Below the pieces are notes generated by a model that was not told the DNA's origin, searched no databases, and worked only from the letters and a program-made list of their open reading frames with translations. A DNA stretch of 64,000 bases from Pararobbsia alpina_A (GTDB taxonomy: Bacteria; Pseudomonadota; Gammaproteobacteria; Burkholderiales; Burkholderiaceae). The translations under genes and the position numbers were made by a program. Location of the stretch: positions 2,108,001 to 2,172,000 of the forward strand of contig NZ_OZ221288.1 in assembly GCF_965118125.1 (NCBI RefSeq). Reading direction: 5' to 3'. Each line of letters starts with the position of its first letter. Position 1 is the first letter of the stretch. This document shows, one piece after another, positions 17,915-27,181 of the stretch.

Positions 17915-18030
17915 CTGACGATCCCGACTCACCGAGAGAAAACTCTGAGACTCTCCAGTCGGCATCGCCCGAATCGGCTAACGACTAACGAATCGCGACG
18001 TACGCCGGCGGTTCCACTCTCTTGCCTTTC

Positions 18031-18432
18031 CTACTGAGTCACCGGCGCATTCACCAAAATCCCCATCGGCTTCAACGGCCCAATCGGGAACAGCGAAAAC
18101 GTCATCAAGTGGGCTTTCCCGAGCGGAAGTGCTTCAAGCATTTCATGCGCTTTACCGATATCCGTCACATTCAAAATGAACGCCACGCCTGGCCGGTCCT
18201 GCAGCGAATACCATTGATCGATCTTGCCCTCGAGATAAAGCTGTGCCGTCTCGCGAACCTCGGTGGGAAGCGTGCGTTGGACAAGCTGCATGTCTGTGCC
18301 CGCGGGAAAGGTGCCGACCGCTAATATCTTTGTTGTGGGCGTATTGGGTAGTGCATTGGTTTGTGCCATGGAAACTCCGGGAGAAGCGGCGACCACCGAG
18401 GCGGTCGCCAGACTGAGAAGAAAGCGTTTCAT
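18031..18432 (-). CDS. Small exported protein, possibly dimeric alpha/beta-barrel fold
   Basis: The protein has 133 residues. A signal peptide (KRFLLSLATASVVAASPGVSMA) is cleaved near residue 23. The mature part has the alternating pattern of muconolactone-isomerase/YCII-type small barrels (KILAVGTFPAGTDMQLVQ, then PGVAFILNVTDIGKAHEMLEALPLGKAHLM), but the match is by pattern only. It is divergent from the LysR gene at 18603 with 170 bp between starts, so it is probably controlled by that regulator. Confidence 0.65.
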   Translation of the reverse strand: MKRFLLSLATASVVAASPGVSMAQTNALPNTPTTKILAVGTFPAGTDMQLVQRTLPTEVRETAQLYLEGKIDQWYSLQDRPGVAFILNVTDIGKAHEMLEALPLGKAHLMTFSLFPIGPLKPMGILVNAPVTQ

Positions 18433-18572
18433 CGTGTGGCCTCGAACTCAGCAGTCAGAACAGTCAAGAAGTTGGATGCGATGGTCAGCGCATACGCCAC
18501 TAAGCACTGCAGGTGTCGATGCAAGAACCGCTCTCGCGAACCGCTGGCGCCAAGGTAACATCGGGGTTCGTG

Positions 18573-18589
18573 TGTGACTATTCATCACA
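18573..18589. promoter_or_regulatory. Inverted repeat before the LysR gene
   Basis: TGTGA and TCACA flank 7 bp, 14 bp upstream of the start at 18603. Spacing differs by one from a CRP site. An autoregulatory LysR box is the simpler reading. Confidence 0.35.
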
Positions 18590-18602
18590 ATGTTGACGGG
18601 CT

Positions 18603-19589
18603 ATGAAGCAGAACTTCACAGTCAGGCAGGGCGCGCTCGATGGCGTAGAGGCATTCCTGAGCGTTGCCCAGCATCGAAATTTCCGCAAGGCCGCCGCAGA
18701 ACTTGGCGTGACGCCCTCGGCGATCAGCCAGACCATACGTGTGCTCGAATCGAGAATCGGCGCTGCGCTTTTCATTCGAACCACGCGCAGTGTTGGCCTG
18801 ACCGAAGCCGGCGAGCGGTTCCTCGAGCGTGCGAAGCCCGCTTTCGAGGAATTGGTCGCCGCGAGCGAAGTCGCGCGCGAGCTCGGTCAGCGGCCATCGG
18901 GATTGCTGCGTCTGTCGGTGCCGCGCGCAGTGATCCCCGCGCTGCAGGAACTGATTGCATCGTTCTGCCGCGCCTATCCCGACGTCGAGGTCGAGCTTGC
19001 CGCGAGCAAGGAGGTCATCGACCTTGCAGCGGAGGGATTCGATGCCGGCATCCGGCAGGGACATCTCGTGGGCCCCGACATGATCGCCGTGCCGTTGACG
19101 CCACCCTTCCGTCTGATCGTCGTCGGCAGCCCCGCGTATTTCGCTGAGCGGAGCAAACCCCGGCACCCCAATGACCTGCGGCAGCACGCCTGCCTGCGGT
19201 GGCGGCTATCCAATGGTTCGCTCGCGCTGTGGTCGTTCAATGACAAAGATAGCGACAAGAAGATCGAGATCGCCGTGTCGGGTCCACTGATCGCCGGTGA
19301 CTTTCAGACCACGCTTGACGCGGCGTTAGAGGGGATTGGCCTCGCCCAGGTGCCGGAGCCGATGGCGATGGAAGGGTTGAAAGCGGGGAAACTCACGCGC
19401 GTGCTGGAGAAGTACGCGTCCGTGATGCCGGGGGTCTTCCTCTGCTATCCGGGTCGCCGGCACATCATGCCTAAGCTGCGAGCCTTCATCGATCACGTGA
19501 AGAGCCGCAACGCAGGCGATGGCAAGGCACGGGCACAGCCGGCTGCGAAGCACGCCAGGGTACGAAAGAAGACTGAAGCCTCATCCTGA
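18603..19589 (+). CDS. LysR-family transcriptional regulator
   Basis: The protein has 328 residues. The HTH (about 14-70) contains NFRKAAAELGVTPSAISQTIRVLE. The effector domain spans about 100-305, with GIGLAQVPEPMA near the end, typical of the CrgA-like subgroup. A 25-residue basic tail (KARAQPAAKHARVRKKTE) extends past the usual end. It is divergent from the exported protein gene ending at 18031, the likely target. Confidence 0.93.
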   Translation: MKQNFTVRQGALDGVEAFLSVAQHRNFRKAAAELGVTPSAISQTIRVLESRIGAALFIRTTRSVGLTEAGERFLERAKPAFEELVAASEVARELGQRPSGLLRLSVPRAVIPALQELIASFCRAYPDVEVELAASKEVIDLAAEGFDAGIRQGHLVGPDMIAVPLTPPFRLIVVGSPAYFAERSKPRHPNDLRQHACLRWRLSNGSLALWSFNDKDSDKKIEIAVSGPLIAGDFQTTLDAALEGIGLAQVPEPMAMEGLKAGKLTRVLEKYASVMPGVFLCYPGRRHIMPKLRAFIDHVKSRNAGDGKARAQPAAKHARVRKKTEASS

Positions 19590-19827
19590 GTTCCGGACGG
19601 AACGGATATCCGCGTTTTCGAAGGTCGAAGGTCTTTTCAGCTCAGAAAGCCTCGTGATAGCAAGAAGCACGCGTGCAACGAGGTGCATTGCAGAACGAAT
19701 AGCATTCTCATACCAGAAGCGGCGATGAGCACGCTATGCAATGAAACCGGAAGGTACGTACCATCGTCTCCGCAACCCTTACGTCCGACGTACACCCTGC
19801 ATTCACGCAATACCCAGGTGCCCCTGC

Positions 19828-20511
19828 ATGACTCCGTTGCCGACCGTTCGCATGGATTGCTGGACAGACTACGTTTGCCCTTTCTGTTATTTGCAATTGG
19901 ATATCCTCGATCGGTTCATCGAGGCCTCTCGCGTGCCGGTTGAGGTCGAATGGCACGCATTTGAACTACGTCCGGATCCCGTTGCGCTCATCGATCCGGA
20001 AGGCGACTACATCAAAGGCATCTGGCTCGACGGGGTCTACCCGCTTGCCGCTGAGCGTAACCCAAAGATGAAGCGGCCTCCGTTTGCACCACGTAGCCGT
20101 CTTGCCTTTGAAACGGCTTTCTTTAGCCGCACCGTCGGTCGCTTTGATGCCGTGCATCACGCTATTTTCAAGGCCTTTTTCGAAGACGGACGAGACATCG
20201 GCAACGTCGATGTTCTGCTTGATATCGCGAGCGAATGTGGGGTCGATCGCAAGGCGCTTTCTGCTTCCGTCACCGAGCAGCGATTCAAGCCGGCTATTGA
20301 AGATGACGAGGCCACGGCCGGTCGCCTCGGTGTCACGGGGCTTCCCTTTGTGATGTTGTCGCGCCTCGGTGATGCACCGGGAGCGCAACCTCCACTAGCG
20401 GTGCGCGGCGTTGCCCCGATGGAGCACATGACGGCTGCGCTGGACCGGTTGCTTGCCGAAGCCCCGGTCGCTGAGATTCAACCCCTGCTGAAGCGGCGGG
20501 CGGGGTCGTGA
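19828..20511 (+). CDS. DsbA-family (FrnE-like) thiol oxidoreductase
   Basis: From the ATG at 19828 the protein has 227 residues; a longer frame from 19741 looks unconserved. The thioredoxin-fold active site CPFC is in DYVCPFCYLQLDIL near residue 21. The helical insert and the cis-Pro segment GVTGLPFVML (about 170) match cytoplasmic DsbA-like/2-hydroxychromene-2-carboxylate isomerase-type proteins. No signal peptide is present. Its stop overlaps the GTG start of the AraC gene, so regulator and enzyme are co-expressed. Confidence 0.88.
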   Translation: MTPLPTVRMDCWTDYVCPFCYLQLDILDRFIEASRVPVEVEWHAFELRPDPVALIDPEGDYIKGIWLDGVYPLAAERNPKMKRPPFAPRSRLAFETAFFSRTVGRFDAVHHAIFKAFFEDGRDIGNVDVLLDIASECGVDRKALSASVTEQRFKPAIEDDEATAGRLGVTGLPFVMLSRLGDAPGAQPPLAVRGVAPMEHMTAALDRLLAEAPVAEIQPLLKRRAGS

Positions 20512-21080
20512 TCGAGCAATCCGCTGCCGACGTTCCTCAACCTCCATTCGTGACCGTTCAGGTGCCCGAGGGTAAGGCTCGTACAGTGGGCGAAAACGAC
20601 CGGGGCGTGTCGATCTCGCCGTTCTTCGACGTCGCGACGCGCACCATTCACACCTATGTGCTCGACGGTAGCGGGCAGACCTATGCCACGGGGATATTGC
20701 GGCGGGTCAAAGGTGGCCTGTCCCCGACACATCTGCAACTCGCAAAGTCGATGTTGTCGATTCGCGATCACGACACCGTCACGCTTGTTGCGTTGGGGCA
20801 GGCGTGCGGACTGTCTCCGAGTCATTTCGCGCGGGAGTTCAAGCAATCGACGGGTTTGCCGCCGCATCGGTGGGCGCTCAAAAACAAGATCGTGCAGGCC
20901 AAGGACATGCTCCTGCATAGCGGCCATTCGTTGTCGGCCATCGCGTTCGCGTGCGGCTTCGTGGATCAATCGCATTTAGGGCGATGGTTCAAGCGAATCA
21001 CTGGCATGAGTCCGAAGGCGTGGCAGCGCCGGTACTTGGGTAGCGGCTCCTCGCCGGCTGGCGTCAACACCGGCAGATAG
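20508..21080 (+). CDS. AraC-family transcriptional regulator
   Basis: The protein has 190 residues and starts at a GTG that overlaps the preceding stop. The C-terminal double HTH (about 85-180) is complete: LVALGQACGLSPSHFAREFKQSTGLPPHRW and SLSAIAFACGFVDQSHLGRWFKRITGMSP. The N-terminal part is only about 75 residues, too short for a full AraC cupin sensor domain. Effector binding is therefore uncertain. Confidence 0.9.
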   Translation: MIEQSAADVPQPPFVTVQVPEGKARTVGENDRGVSISPFFDVATRTIHTYVLDGSGQTYATGILRRVKGGLSPTHLQLAKSMLSIRDHDTVTLVALGQACGLSPSHFAREFKQSTGLPPHRWALKNKIVQAKDMLLHSGHSLSAIAFACGFVDQSHLGRWFKRITGMSPKAWQRRYLGSGSSPAGVNTGR

Positions 21081-21330
21081 CATCATTGCCGTACCAAACA
21101 CGACGGAAACCCTGTTCTTTATCGCGTTCTCAACCGATACGATACGCATCGATCCATGCGCATTCGGACGCCGGCCGGGGACACCAGGGCCGTACCGTCC
21201 AGGAACTCAATGGCCTGTTTCTGGAAGTCCTCAAAGCATCTTCGCCCTGAGGCACTGCAAACGTTGCGCAGAGGGCAGTCGTGAATTGTTCACATCACAA
21301 CAAAGTGTCTCTTCTTGCAGGGGTTTGACC

Positions 21331-21855
21331 ATGCACAGAGTGTTATGGGCTGTTGTTGTCGCGCTGACCTTCTCCACGGCATCTTTCGCGGCCAGTACCG
21401 CTGACGACGAGCCGCTGAACGCGACGACGCTGAATCTGATTCGATCAAAGTTTGGCGACCTCATGCAGCTCGCTAACCGACACGATTTCAAGGCGCTGCA
21501 TGAAATGTTCTGGCAGTCCCCCTCGGCGTTACTTGTCGCCAAAAGTGCAAACCCGGCGGAGGGAAATTGGGCCGGCTTCTGGGGCAACGATGCGATCGAT
21601 CAGAAGCTGCACGACATTGGAACTTCGGGTCCGGTCGTGCTTGAGCCGGACTATTCAAAGCTCAAGGTCGTGGGGTTGACGAAGGACGTGGCGCAATCCT
21701 ACGCACCGGTCACGATCACGGTGTCCTATGCCGGTCAGGACGGAACGCCTAAGCCATTTCTGATCCTGATCAACTGGATTCGCGTGAGCGAGGACTGGAA
21801 GGTCGCATCGGAGATCATTTTGCCCGTGCCGCCGGCGCCTGCCGGAAAGAAGTAA
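21331..21855 (+). CDS. Exported NTF2-fold protein
   Basis: The protein has 174 residues. The ATG at 21331 is preceded by AGGGG and starts a signal peptide (HRVLWAVVVALTFSTASFAA). The mature chain shows an NTF2-like layout: a helix with MQLANRHDFKALHEMFWQSPSALLVAK, then strands ending WKVASEIILPVPP. It is 27 bp upstream of a second NTF2-fold gene of similar layout, probably a diverged duplicate. Function is unknown. Confidence 0.78.
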   Translation: MHRVLWAVVVALTFSTASFAASTADDEPLNATTLNLIRSKFGDLMQLANRHDFKALHEMFWQSPSALLVAKSANPAEGNWAGFWGNDAIDQKLHDIGTSGPVVLEPDYSKLKVVGLTKDVAQSYAPVTITVSYAGQDGTPKPFLILINWIRVSEDWKVASEIILPVPPAPAGKK

Positions 21856-21882
21856 CTGCAGCCATTCCATGAGGCTTTGGTC

Positions 21883-22392
21883 ATGACATTCAGCCTAAAG
21901 AAAATTGTCCTGGCAGGCGTGCCGTTGGGCGGACTTCACATGACGAGTCCGTCGGCCTCAGCATCGGCATCGGCGTCGACAACGGTCAGCGCCAGTGACC
22001 TGCAAGAAATCCGATCGCTCTTCTTGCGACAGGCGGCCGCTGAGACGGCACACGACATCGAGGGAATGGAATCCATCCTGGCGCGTGCGCCTGCAGGGCA
22101 ACCGGACCCCGTGAATTTCGTGGCACGTGCCTATACGTTTTGGGGCCGCGACGCGGTGCTGGCCCATTTTCGAGGGGTGTTTACGGGCACGTGGCGATTC
22201 GAGCCCGACGAGGAAGCGATCCGTGTGATCCCCCTCGGCCCGGATGTCGCACATATTTACGCGCCCACGCGCATTACTGCCGGCGCCGCAGGTTTGCCCG
22301 AGTCCGTCTTCCAATTTCTCGTGAACGAAATCGCGATCCGTACACCGGACGGCTGGCGTATTTCGGCGATTTTTCCGGTGCCACGCCAGTAA
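21883..22392 (+). CDS. NTF2-fold protein, paralogue of its upstream neighbour
   Basis: The protein has 169 residues; GAGG lies 8 nt before the ATG at 21883. The N-terminus is short and weakly hydrophobic, followed by a Ser-Ala dipeptide run (SASASASAS, residues about 22-32), so export is possible but not clear. The NTF2-like core spans about 38-168 (LRQAAAETAHDIEGMESIL, then GWRISAIFPVPR). The same closing FPVP/LPVP pattern in the upstream protein supports duplication. It may form a heteromer with that protein. Confidence 0.75.
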   Translation: MTFSLKKIVLAGVPLGGLHMTSPSASASASASTTVSASDLQEIRSLFLRQAAAETAHDIEGMESILARAPAGQPDPVNFVARAYTFWGRDAVLAHFRGVFTGTWRFEPDEEAIRVIPLGPDVAHIYAPTRITAGAAGLPESVFQFLVNEIAIRTPDGWRISAIFPVPRQ

Positions 22393-22451
22393 TTCAAGGC
22401 TGCACGCCGCGGAAACTCGGAGAGTGCGGCAGGACAACGAGAGAGGCGTCC

Positions 22452-23348
22452 ATGATTCAGCGACTCAACGTCGAATTTGAAGCAGATGGCGGCGTCATGC
22501 TTCGGGCCTGGGTGTTCGTCCCGCCAGGGAAAGGAGAACTTCTGCCGGCGATTTCCATGGCGCACGGATACGCAGGCACTCGGGAGCACGGCATCGAGCG
22601 CTTTGCGCAGGCCTTCGCCGACGCGGGTTTCATCGTCTTGCTTCACGAGCATCGAGGTTTTGGCGCAAGCGAGGGCGAGCCCAGACAGGACATCGATCCG
22701 TGGCGGCAAATCGCCGACTGGCGTCGTGCGTTGTCGTTTCTGGAGTCGTACGAAGGCGTCGATCCGGCACGGTTGGGGCTGTGGGGCACCAGCTATGCAG
22801 GCGGACACGCGATCGTGCTCGGTGCGACGGATCGCCGTCTGCGTTGCGTCGTAGCGCAAGTCCCCACCATCAGTGGCTACGAGCAGGGACTACGGCGAAT
22901 CGCACCTGAATCTGTTGAAGCGCTGGAGCAAGCGTTCGCAAATGACGAACGTGGCCAGGCCCGAGGAGAGCCACCGATGCGGCAGGCGATCGTCAGTGCC
23001 GATCCGAATGTGCCTGCTGCGTATCGTGCAGCAGACGCGCTGGACTTTTATCTCCAACCGATCACATCAGGCCTTTGGGACAACACGGTCACCCTGCGTT
23101 CCACACGGGCGGCCCGGATGTACGAGCCGGGTGCCTGGATATCTCGAGTCTCGCCAACACCACTGCTCATGGTCGTGGCCTCGCACGACACCATTACCGT
23201 GACCGATCTGGCGCTAGGCGCGTATGAGAAGGCGTTACAGCCCAAGCGACTTGTGATGTTTTCGGGCGGGCACTTCGATGGATATACCCGGTACTTCCGG
23301 GAATCGAGCAGCGCTGCAGTCGAGTGGTTCCGTGAACAACTTTCATGA
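22452..23348 (+). CDS. Alpha/beta hydrolase (X-Pro peptidase/acetyl-xylan-esterase-like)
   Basis: The protein has 298 residues from the ATG at 22452. Key elements are SMAHGYAGTRE (oxyanion region), LGLWGTSYAGGHA with the nucleophile Ser, SHDTITV with the acidic residue and SGGHFDGY with the His. This is the pattern of single-domain S9/S15-type hydrolases. It lies between NTF2-fold genes and an enoyl-CoA hydratase on the same strand with short gaps, suggesting one operon from 21331 to 24152. Substrate is unknown. Confidence 0.87.
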   Translation: MIQRLNVEFEADGGVMLRAWVFVPPGKGELLPAISMAHGYAGTREHGIERFAQAFADAGFIVLLHEHRGFGASEGEPRQDIDPWRQIADWRRALSFLESYEGVDPARLGLWGTSYAGGHAIVLGATDRRLRCVVAQVPTISGYEQGLRRIAPESVEALEQAFANDERGQARGEPPMRQAIVSADPNVPAAYRAADALDFYLQPITSGLWDNTVTLRSTRAARMYEPGAWISRVSPTPLLMVVASHDTITVTDLALGAYEKALQPKRLVMFSGGHFDGYTRYFRESSSAAVEWFREQLS

Positions 23349-23363
23349 CTACGGGTGCCGGAC

Positions 23364-24152
23364 ATGCCTCATCTTTCTCTCGACATCGCCGATCACGTAG
23401 CGACGATTTGCCTTAACAACGGACCGCAGAACCGTCTCGCCGAGCAAATGATCGACGAACTGGAAGATGCGTTGACGACATTGGCCAAAGGCAATGCGCG
23501 CGCCGTACTGCTTCGCGCCGATGGGGATGACTTCAGTTTTGGTGGCGATATCGTCCCGTGGGACGGCATGTCCAGCGAGGCGCTCCGGTCCCTGTTCGAG
23601 CGCTACATGAACGCATTCAATCGCTTCGAGCGGATGCCGTGTCCTGTTGTCGCGGCGGTGCAGGGATTGTGTTTTGGCGGGGGCCTGGAGCTCGCGCTTC
23701 GCGCTGACATCGTGTTCGCGGGCGAATCCGCCCGGTTCGGCCATCCCGAACAGACACTGGGCATTGCCACGATGCTCGGAGGCATCTATCGGGTCGCACA
23801 AAGTGCGGGTCGATTCCTTGCGGCTGAATGGGCATTTACGTCGCAGCAGGTGCCAGCAGCAACGATGGAACGATTCGGCTTGGTGAATCGTGTCGTGCCG
23901 GACGTGAAGTTGCTCGAGGAAGCCCATGCGTTCGCGGTGAGACTCGCAAGAGGCCCGACGCGTGCGCACGCTGCGCACAAGGCGCTTCTCCGTACATGGG
24001 CTTCAGGCGGCGTGGATGCGGCGGACCACGCGATGTTCGACATTGCGATGCCGCTCTTTGAGACGCAAGACGCTAAAGCGGGTCTGACATCGGCCATCAA
24101 CGCGGCCAAGGCGGGAACGCCTCGGCCTGTCGTCGAGTTCAAGGGGCGCTAG
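23364..24152 (+). CDS. Enoyl-CoA hydratase/isomerase-family protein
   Basis: The protein has 262 residues; the ATG at 23364 is preferred over a GTG nine bases upstream. The crotonase signature is complete: the first oxyanion segment DDFSFGGDIVPW and the second GLCFGGGLELALRADIVFAG, then HPEQTLGI. The acidic catalytic positions are not fully canonical, so hydration, isomerisation or decarboxylation of an acyl-CoA are all possible. It is 15 bp from the hydrolase gene. No CoA ligase or acyl-CoA dehydrogenase gene is adjacent. Confidence 0.9.
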   Translation: MPHLSLDIADHVATICLNNGPQNRLAEQMIDELEDALTTLAKGNARAVLLRADGDDFSFGGDIVPWDGMSSEALRSLFERYMNAFNRFERMPCPVVAAVQGLCFGGGLELALRADIVFAGESARFGHPEQTLGIATMLGGIYRVAQSAGRFLAAEWAFTSQQVPAATMERFGLVNRVVPDVKLLEEAHAFAVRLARGPTRAHAAHKALLRTWASGGVDAADHAMFDIAMPLFETQDAKAGLTSAINAAKAGTPRPVVEFKGR

Positions 24153-24347
24153 GATCACTGAGTCCTTGTGGGCGACGGCTGCAACCTGTTTGAGTTCTGA
24201 CACGTGAACGTCACAAACGCTTCGATGAAGGCGGCTGGCGTTAGCAACGCACGCTGATATTTGCCAGCCAACGAAGCAACGCAGCGTGTCAAGTACGTGT
24301 GCCTCATACATGCAGGCAAACAAACCAACCAAGAAGGAATTTCGATC

Positions 24348-25127
24348 GTGACGATGACCCGACGTCAATTCTCGGCCGCACTCATGGCCGGTGCCGCTGT
24401 TTCGCTTGTCTCCACTCGTAGCGTGGCAGCCATCGCCGCTCCGGCAAAGGCGCGCAATGTCGTTCTCGTGCATGGGCTTTTTGCTGATGGGTCCTGTTGG
24501 TCGGAAGTGATTCCGCGGCTTCAGGCGGCCGGACTCAATGTGACGTCGGTGCAGAACCCTTTAACGACACTTCCTGACGCTGTCGCGTCGGCTCAGCGTG
24601 TGCTGGATCGGCAAGATGGTCCGACGGTGCTTGTCGGGCATTCGTTCTCGGGGATGATCGTGACGGAAGCCGGAGTGCATCCGAATGTGTCCGCGCTCGT
24701 GTATGTCGCTGCACGCGCGCCGGATGCGGGTGAGGACTACACGGCGTTGGCTAAAACCTATCCGACACCGCCTGCGTCCGCCGGAATCGTCTTTGACGGC
24801 GACGAGGGACGTCTCACCGAGGAAGCATTCCTGCGTGACTTCGCCGGCGACATCCCTGAAGCGAAAGCCAAGGTCCTTTATGCCGTACAGGAGCCCTTCC
24901 ACAAAGCGCTGCTTACCGGCAAGACGACGCAAGCGGCGTGGCGGTCGAAGCCGAGCTTCTATGCGGTATCGACAGAGGACCGGACGATCAATCCCGATCT
25001 CGAACGGTTCATGGCGAAGCGCATGGGTGCCAAGACGATCGAGGTGAAGGCGAGCCATCTTGCGCTGATCTCGCATCCTGAGGAGATTTCCGGGCTTATT
25101 CTCGAGGCGGCGGGGCAGGGTGGCTGA
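24348..25127 (+). CDS. Tat-exported alpha/beta hydrolase
   Basis: The protein has 259 residues from the GTG at 24348, which sits 9 nt after AAGGA; the ATG at 24354 is less well spaced. A twin-arginine signal (TRRQFSAALMAGAAVSLVS) covers about residues 4-32. The hydrolase part has VLVHGLFADGSCW, the nucleophile motif GHSFSG and a late KASHLALISHP segment with the His. This matches the esterase/hydroxynitrile-lyase-like group. The Tat signal suggests folding before export to the periplasm. Confidence 0.9.
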   Translation: MTMTRRQFSAALMAGAAVSLVSTRSVAAIAAPAKARNVVLVHGLFADGSCWSEVIPRLQAAGLNVTSVQNPLTTLPDAVASAQRVLDRQDGPTVLVGHSFSGMIVTEAGVHPNVSALVYVAARAPDAGEDYTALAKTYPTPPASAGIVFDGDEGRLTEEAFLRDFAGDIPEAKAKVLYAVQEPFHKALLTGKTTQAAWRSKPSFYAVSTEDRTINPDLERFMAKRMGAKTIEVKASHLALISHPEEISGLILEAAGQGG

Positions 25128-25168
25128 CGATCAGGAATAGCGGCTCCCCTTCGATCGCAAGCGGACCG

Positions 25169-25546
25169 CTAAAGATTCGTCGCCTGAAAACTCACCTGCC
25201 GCCACTTGCCGTCCTGCTGGCGCCAGACCTGGGTCGTCATGATGTACATGTCGAGACGATGGCCTGTCGCGTTCATTTCGATGGTCTGTCGCAACGGGCC
25301 CGTTGCGACGGCCACATCGTGATAAACGCGCACGCTGAGCGCCGATCGCGCCGCTTCGATGAACCGTAACTGCGACTGGATCATCTGCAGATAAGCTCGC
25401 TTGTCGTCGGCCTTGCCATTCGCATGCACGTGCACGACGTCGTCGGCGACAAGCCGTTCGAGCGTATCGATGTCACCGTCAACCAGTGCCCGGCAACGTT
25501 CGTTTTCCAGCGCCACGATTTCGTTTTCAATCGAGGTATCGGTCAT
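25169..25546 (-). CDS. NTF2-fold (SnoaL-like) protein, last gene of the catabolic operon
   Basis: The protein has 125 residues with a typical DUF4440/SnoaL start (ENERCRALVDGDIDTLERLVADDVVHVHANG) and a closing VWRQQDGKWRQVSFQATNL. It overlaps the FAH-family gene by 4 bp (ATGA), so it is translationally coupled to a catabolic enzyme. Such proteins can act as isomerases or dehydratases on pathway intermediates. The His-rich HVHAN strand could be part of the cavity. Confidence 0.85.
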   Translation of the reverse strand: MTDTSIENEIVALENERCRALVDGDIDTLERLVADDVVHVHANGKADDKRAYLQMIQSQLRFIEAARSALSVRVYHDVAVATGPLRQTIEMNATGHRLDMYIMTTQVWRQQDGKWRQVSFQATNL

Positions 25547-26451
25547 GATTCGATCGCTGTAGGTTGACGGGTGTCTTGACTCGCGGTATCGGCAAGCTCA
25601 TGACGCACGCTGTTCTCGATCGCGCCGATCTTGTCGATCTCGATTCGAATTCGATCACCGGCGTGCAACCACTGTGGCGGCTTATGGCCAATCCCTACTC
25701 CGCCGGGCGTGCCGGTCAGGATCACGTCGCCGGGTTCGAGCGTCATGACCTGAGACAGATGCTCGACCTGCTCGTAGCAATTGAAGATCAGCTGCGCCGT
25801 GTTGGAATTCTGCCGAAGCTCGTCATTGACGAAACACCGAATTCCCAGGGCATGCGGATCGCCGATCTCGTCGCTGGTCACGATGCATGGCCCAAACGGC
25901 GCATGCGTATCGAACGATTTCCCGATCGTGAACTGCGAGGTGCGCAGTTGCCAATCACGCACGCTGACATCGTTGGCCGCGCAATATCCGAAGATGACCT
26001 CATGGGCCCGATCGCGAGACACATGCCGGCAGCGCTGACCGATCACGAAGGCGAGTTCGGCTTCGTAGTCGAGTTGCGAGGAGACTCGCGGCAGATCGAT
26101 CGGATCAAACGGACCGTTTGCCGATGTCGGCATCTTTGCGAACCAAAGCTGATCGGTGGGTTTCGCCATGCCCGACTCGGCCACGTGGTCCGCATAGTTC
26201 AGCCCGATCGCGAGGATCTTTCCCGGGCGTGGCACCGGCGCGCTAAGCGTGACTGCATCGAGCGCGTGATCGGCGGCGTGCGTCGACGCAAGCTGCTCGA
26301 CATCATGCTTCCAAGTCGCCCAGTTCGCGATCAAGCCAATCATGTCGACGGGTGCGGCAGGCAGATGTCGGCCGATATCGATTACGCCACGATCGCCAAC
26401 AATGCCCGTCCTGGGCGTGCCATCGCCGATACGGTAGGTAATGAGCTTCAT
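25543..26451 (-). CDS. Fumarylacetoacetate hydrolase (FAH) family protein
   Basis: The protein has 302 residues; GGGGGAGA precedes the ATG. The FAH fold signature is present: ILAIGLNYADHVAE, the metal-binding acidic cluster in LDYEAELAFVIG plus the Asp in CAANDVSVRD, and ILTGTPGGVG near the end. Family members hydrolyse or decarboxylate 2-oxo/2,4-dioxo acids from aromatic degradation. Downstream of an extradiol dioxygenase it probably processes the ring-opened 2-oxo acid. It overlaps the following NTF2-fold gene and sits 15 bp from the dioxygenase. Confidence 0.92.
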   Translation of the reverse strand: MKLITYRIGDGTPRTGIVGDRGVIDIGRHLPAAPVDMIGLIANWATWKHDVEQLASTHAADHALDAVTLSAPVPRPGKILAIGLNYADHVAESGMAKPTDQLWFAKMPTSANGPFDPIDLPRVSSQLDYEAELAFVIGQRCRHVSRDRAHEVIFGYCAANDVSVRDWQLRTSQFTIGKSFDTHAPFGPCIVTSDEIGDPHALGIRCFVNDELRQNSNTAQLIFNCYEQVEHLSQVMTLEPGDVILTGTPGGVGIGHKPPQWLHAGDRIRIEIDKIGAIENSVRHELADTASQDTRQPTAIES

Positions 26452-26466
26452 GCGATATCTCCCCCG

Positions 26467-27075
26467 TCAGATCGCAAACGACGACTTGCCCGTGGCGGCC
26501 GTTCCAACAGCAGAGAGCTCGGCTTCGGTGGCACCTGCTTGCCAGAGCCGGACCATTTCGTCAGCGTCGAATTCGACGCCGATGGGGTTACTCGCGAATG
26601 CATTGGAATGGAAGTAAGCGCCCGGATCATCGCCGTTGTCCGACTGAAGCTCGACGTCATTGCCCTCCGGATCGCGGAAGTACATTGACGTGGTCGGCCC
26701 ATGATTGATGCACCAATACGGCAAGATGCCGACGAGCTTGAGTCGGGCATACGTCTTGAGCAGATCGCCGAGCGAGTCGTACGAATAGGCGACGTGATGC
26801 ACGCCCGCACGGTCCTCGCCCTTGGCGGGGATGTCCGGCATGTTGAAGAACGCGAGACGATGATGTTCCTCGTCGAACGTGATGAAGGTCAGTACGTTGT
26901 CTTCGAAGACGATATGTGCCTGGAATAGCTTCAGATACCAGTCGACCGTTTCCGCGCGACGGGCGCATCGATAGACCAGATGTGCCATGCGGCTCGGAAC
27001 GATGCGGCCGGAGAAATCGACCGTGCGAGTCGTGGTCGACGTTAAGGTATCAGGCTGGGTTGCGACGGTCACCAT
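26467..27075 (-). CDS. Single-domain extradiol dioxygenase (VOC superfamily)
   Basis: The protein has 202 residues; AGGAGA precedes the ATG at 27075. Two VOC half-modules lie at about 28-80 and 90-145. Metal ligand candidates are His32 (MAHLVYR), His93 or His94 (GVHHVAYSY) and Glu142 (NDVELQ), the 2-His-1-Glu iron site of type I extradiol enzymes. It is shorter than two-domain BphC-type proteins (about 290 residues). In this operon it most likely cleaves a catechol produced by the flavin monooxygenase. Confidence 0.85.
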   Translation of the reverse strand: MVTVATQPDTLTSTTTRTVDFSGRIVPSRMAHLVYRCARRAETVDWYLKLFQAHIVFEDNVLTFITFDEEHHRLAFFNMPDIPAKGEDRAGVHHVAYSYDSLGDLLKTYARLKLVGILPYWCINHGPTTSMYFRDPEGNDVELQSDNGDDPGAYFHSNAFASNPIGVEFDADEMVRLWQAGATEAELSAVGTAATGKSSFAI

Positions 27076-27181
27076 ATTGCGTCTCCTATATCCAAGAGTG
27101 GTGTGGATCGGCACGGCATCGAGGCAGCGCCGGGTCAAGCAGGTTCAACGTTCGCGTGCGTGTTGAATGGATGGGGCCCGA

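Noticed and set aside
25564..26688. Plus-strand open frame antisense to the FAH and dioxygenase genes
   Set aside because: Both opposing genes have complete family motifs and ribosome-binding sites, and this frame spans their junction.
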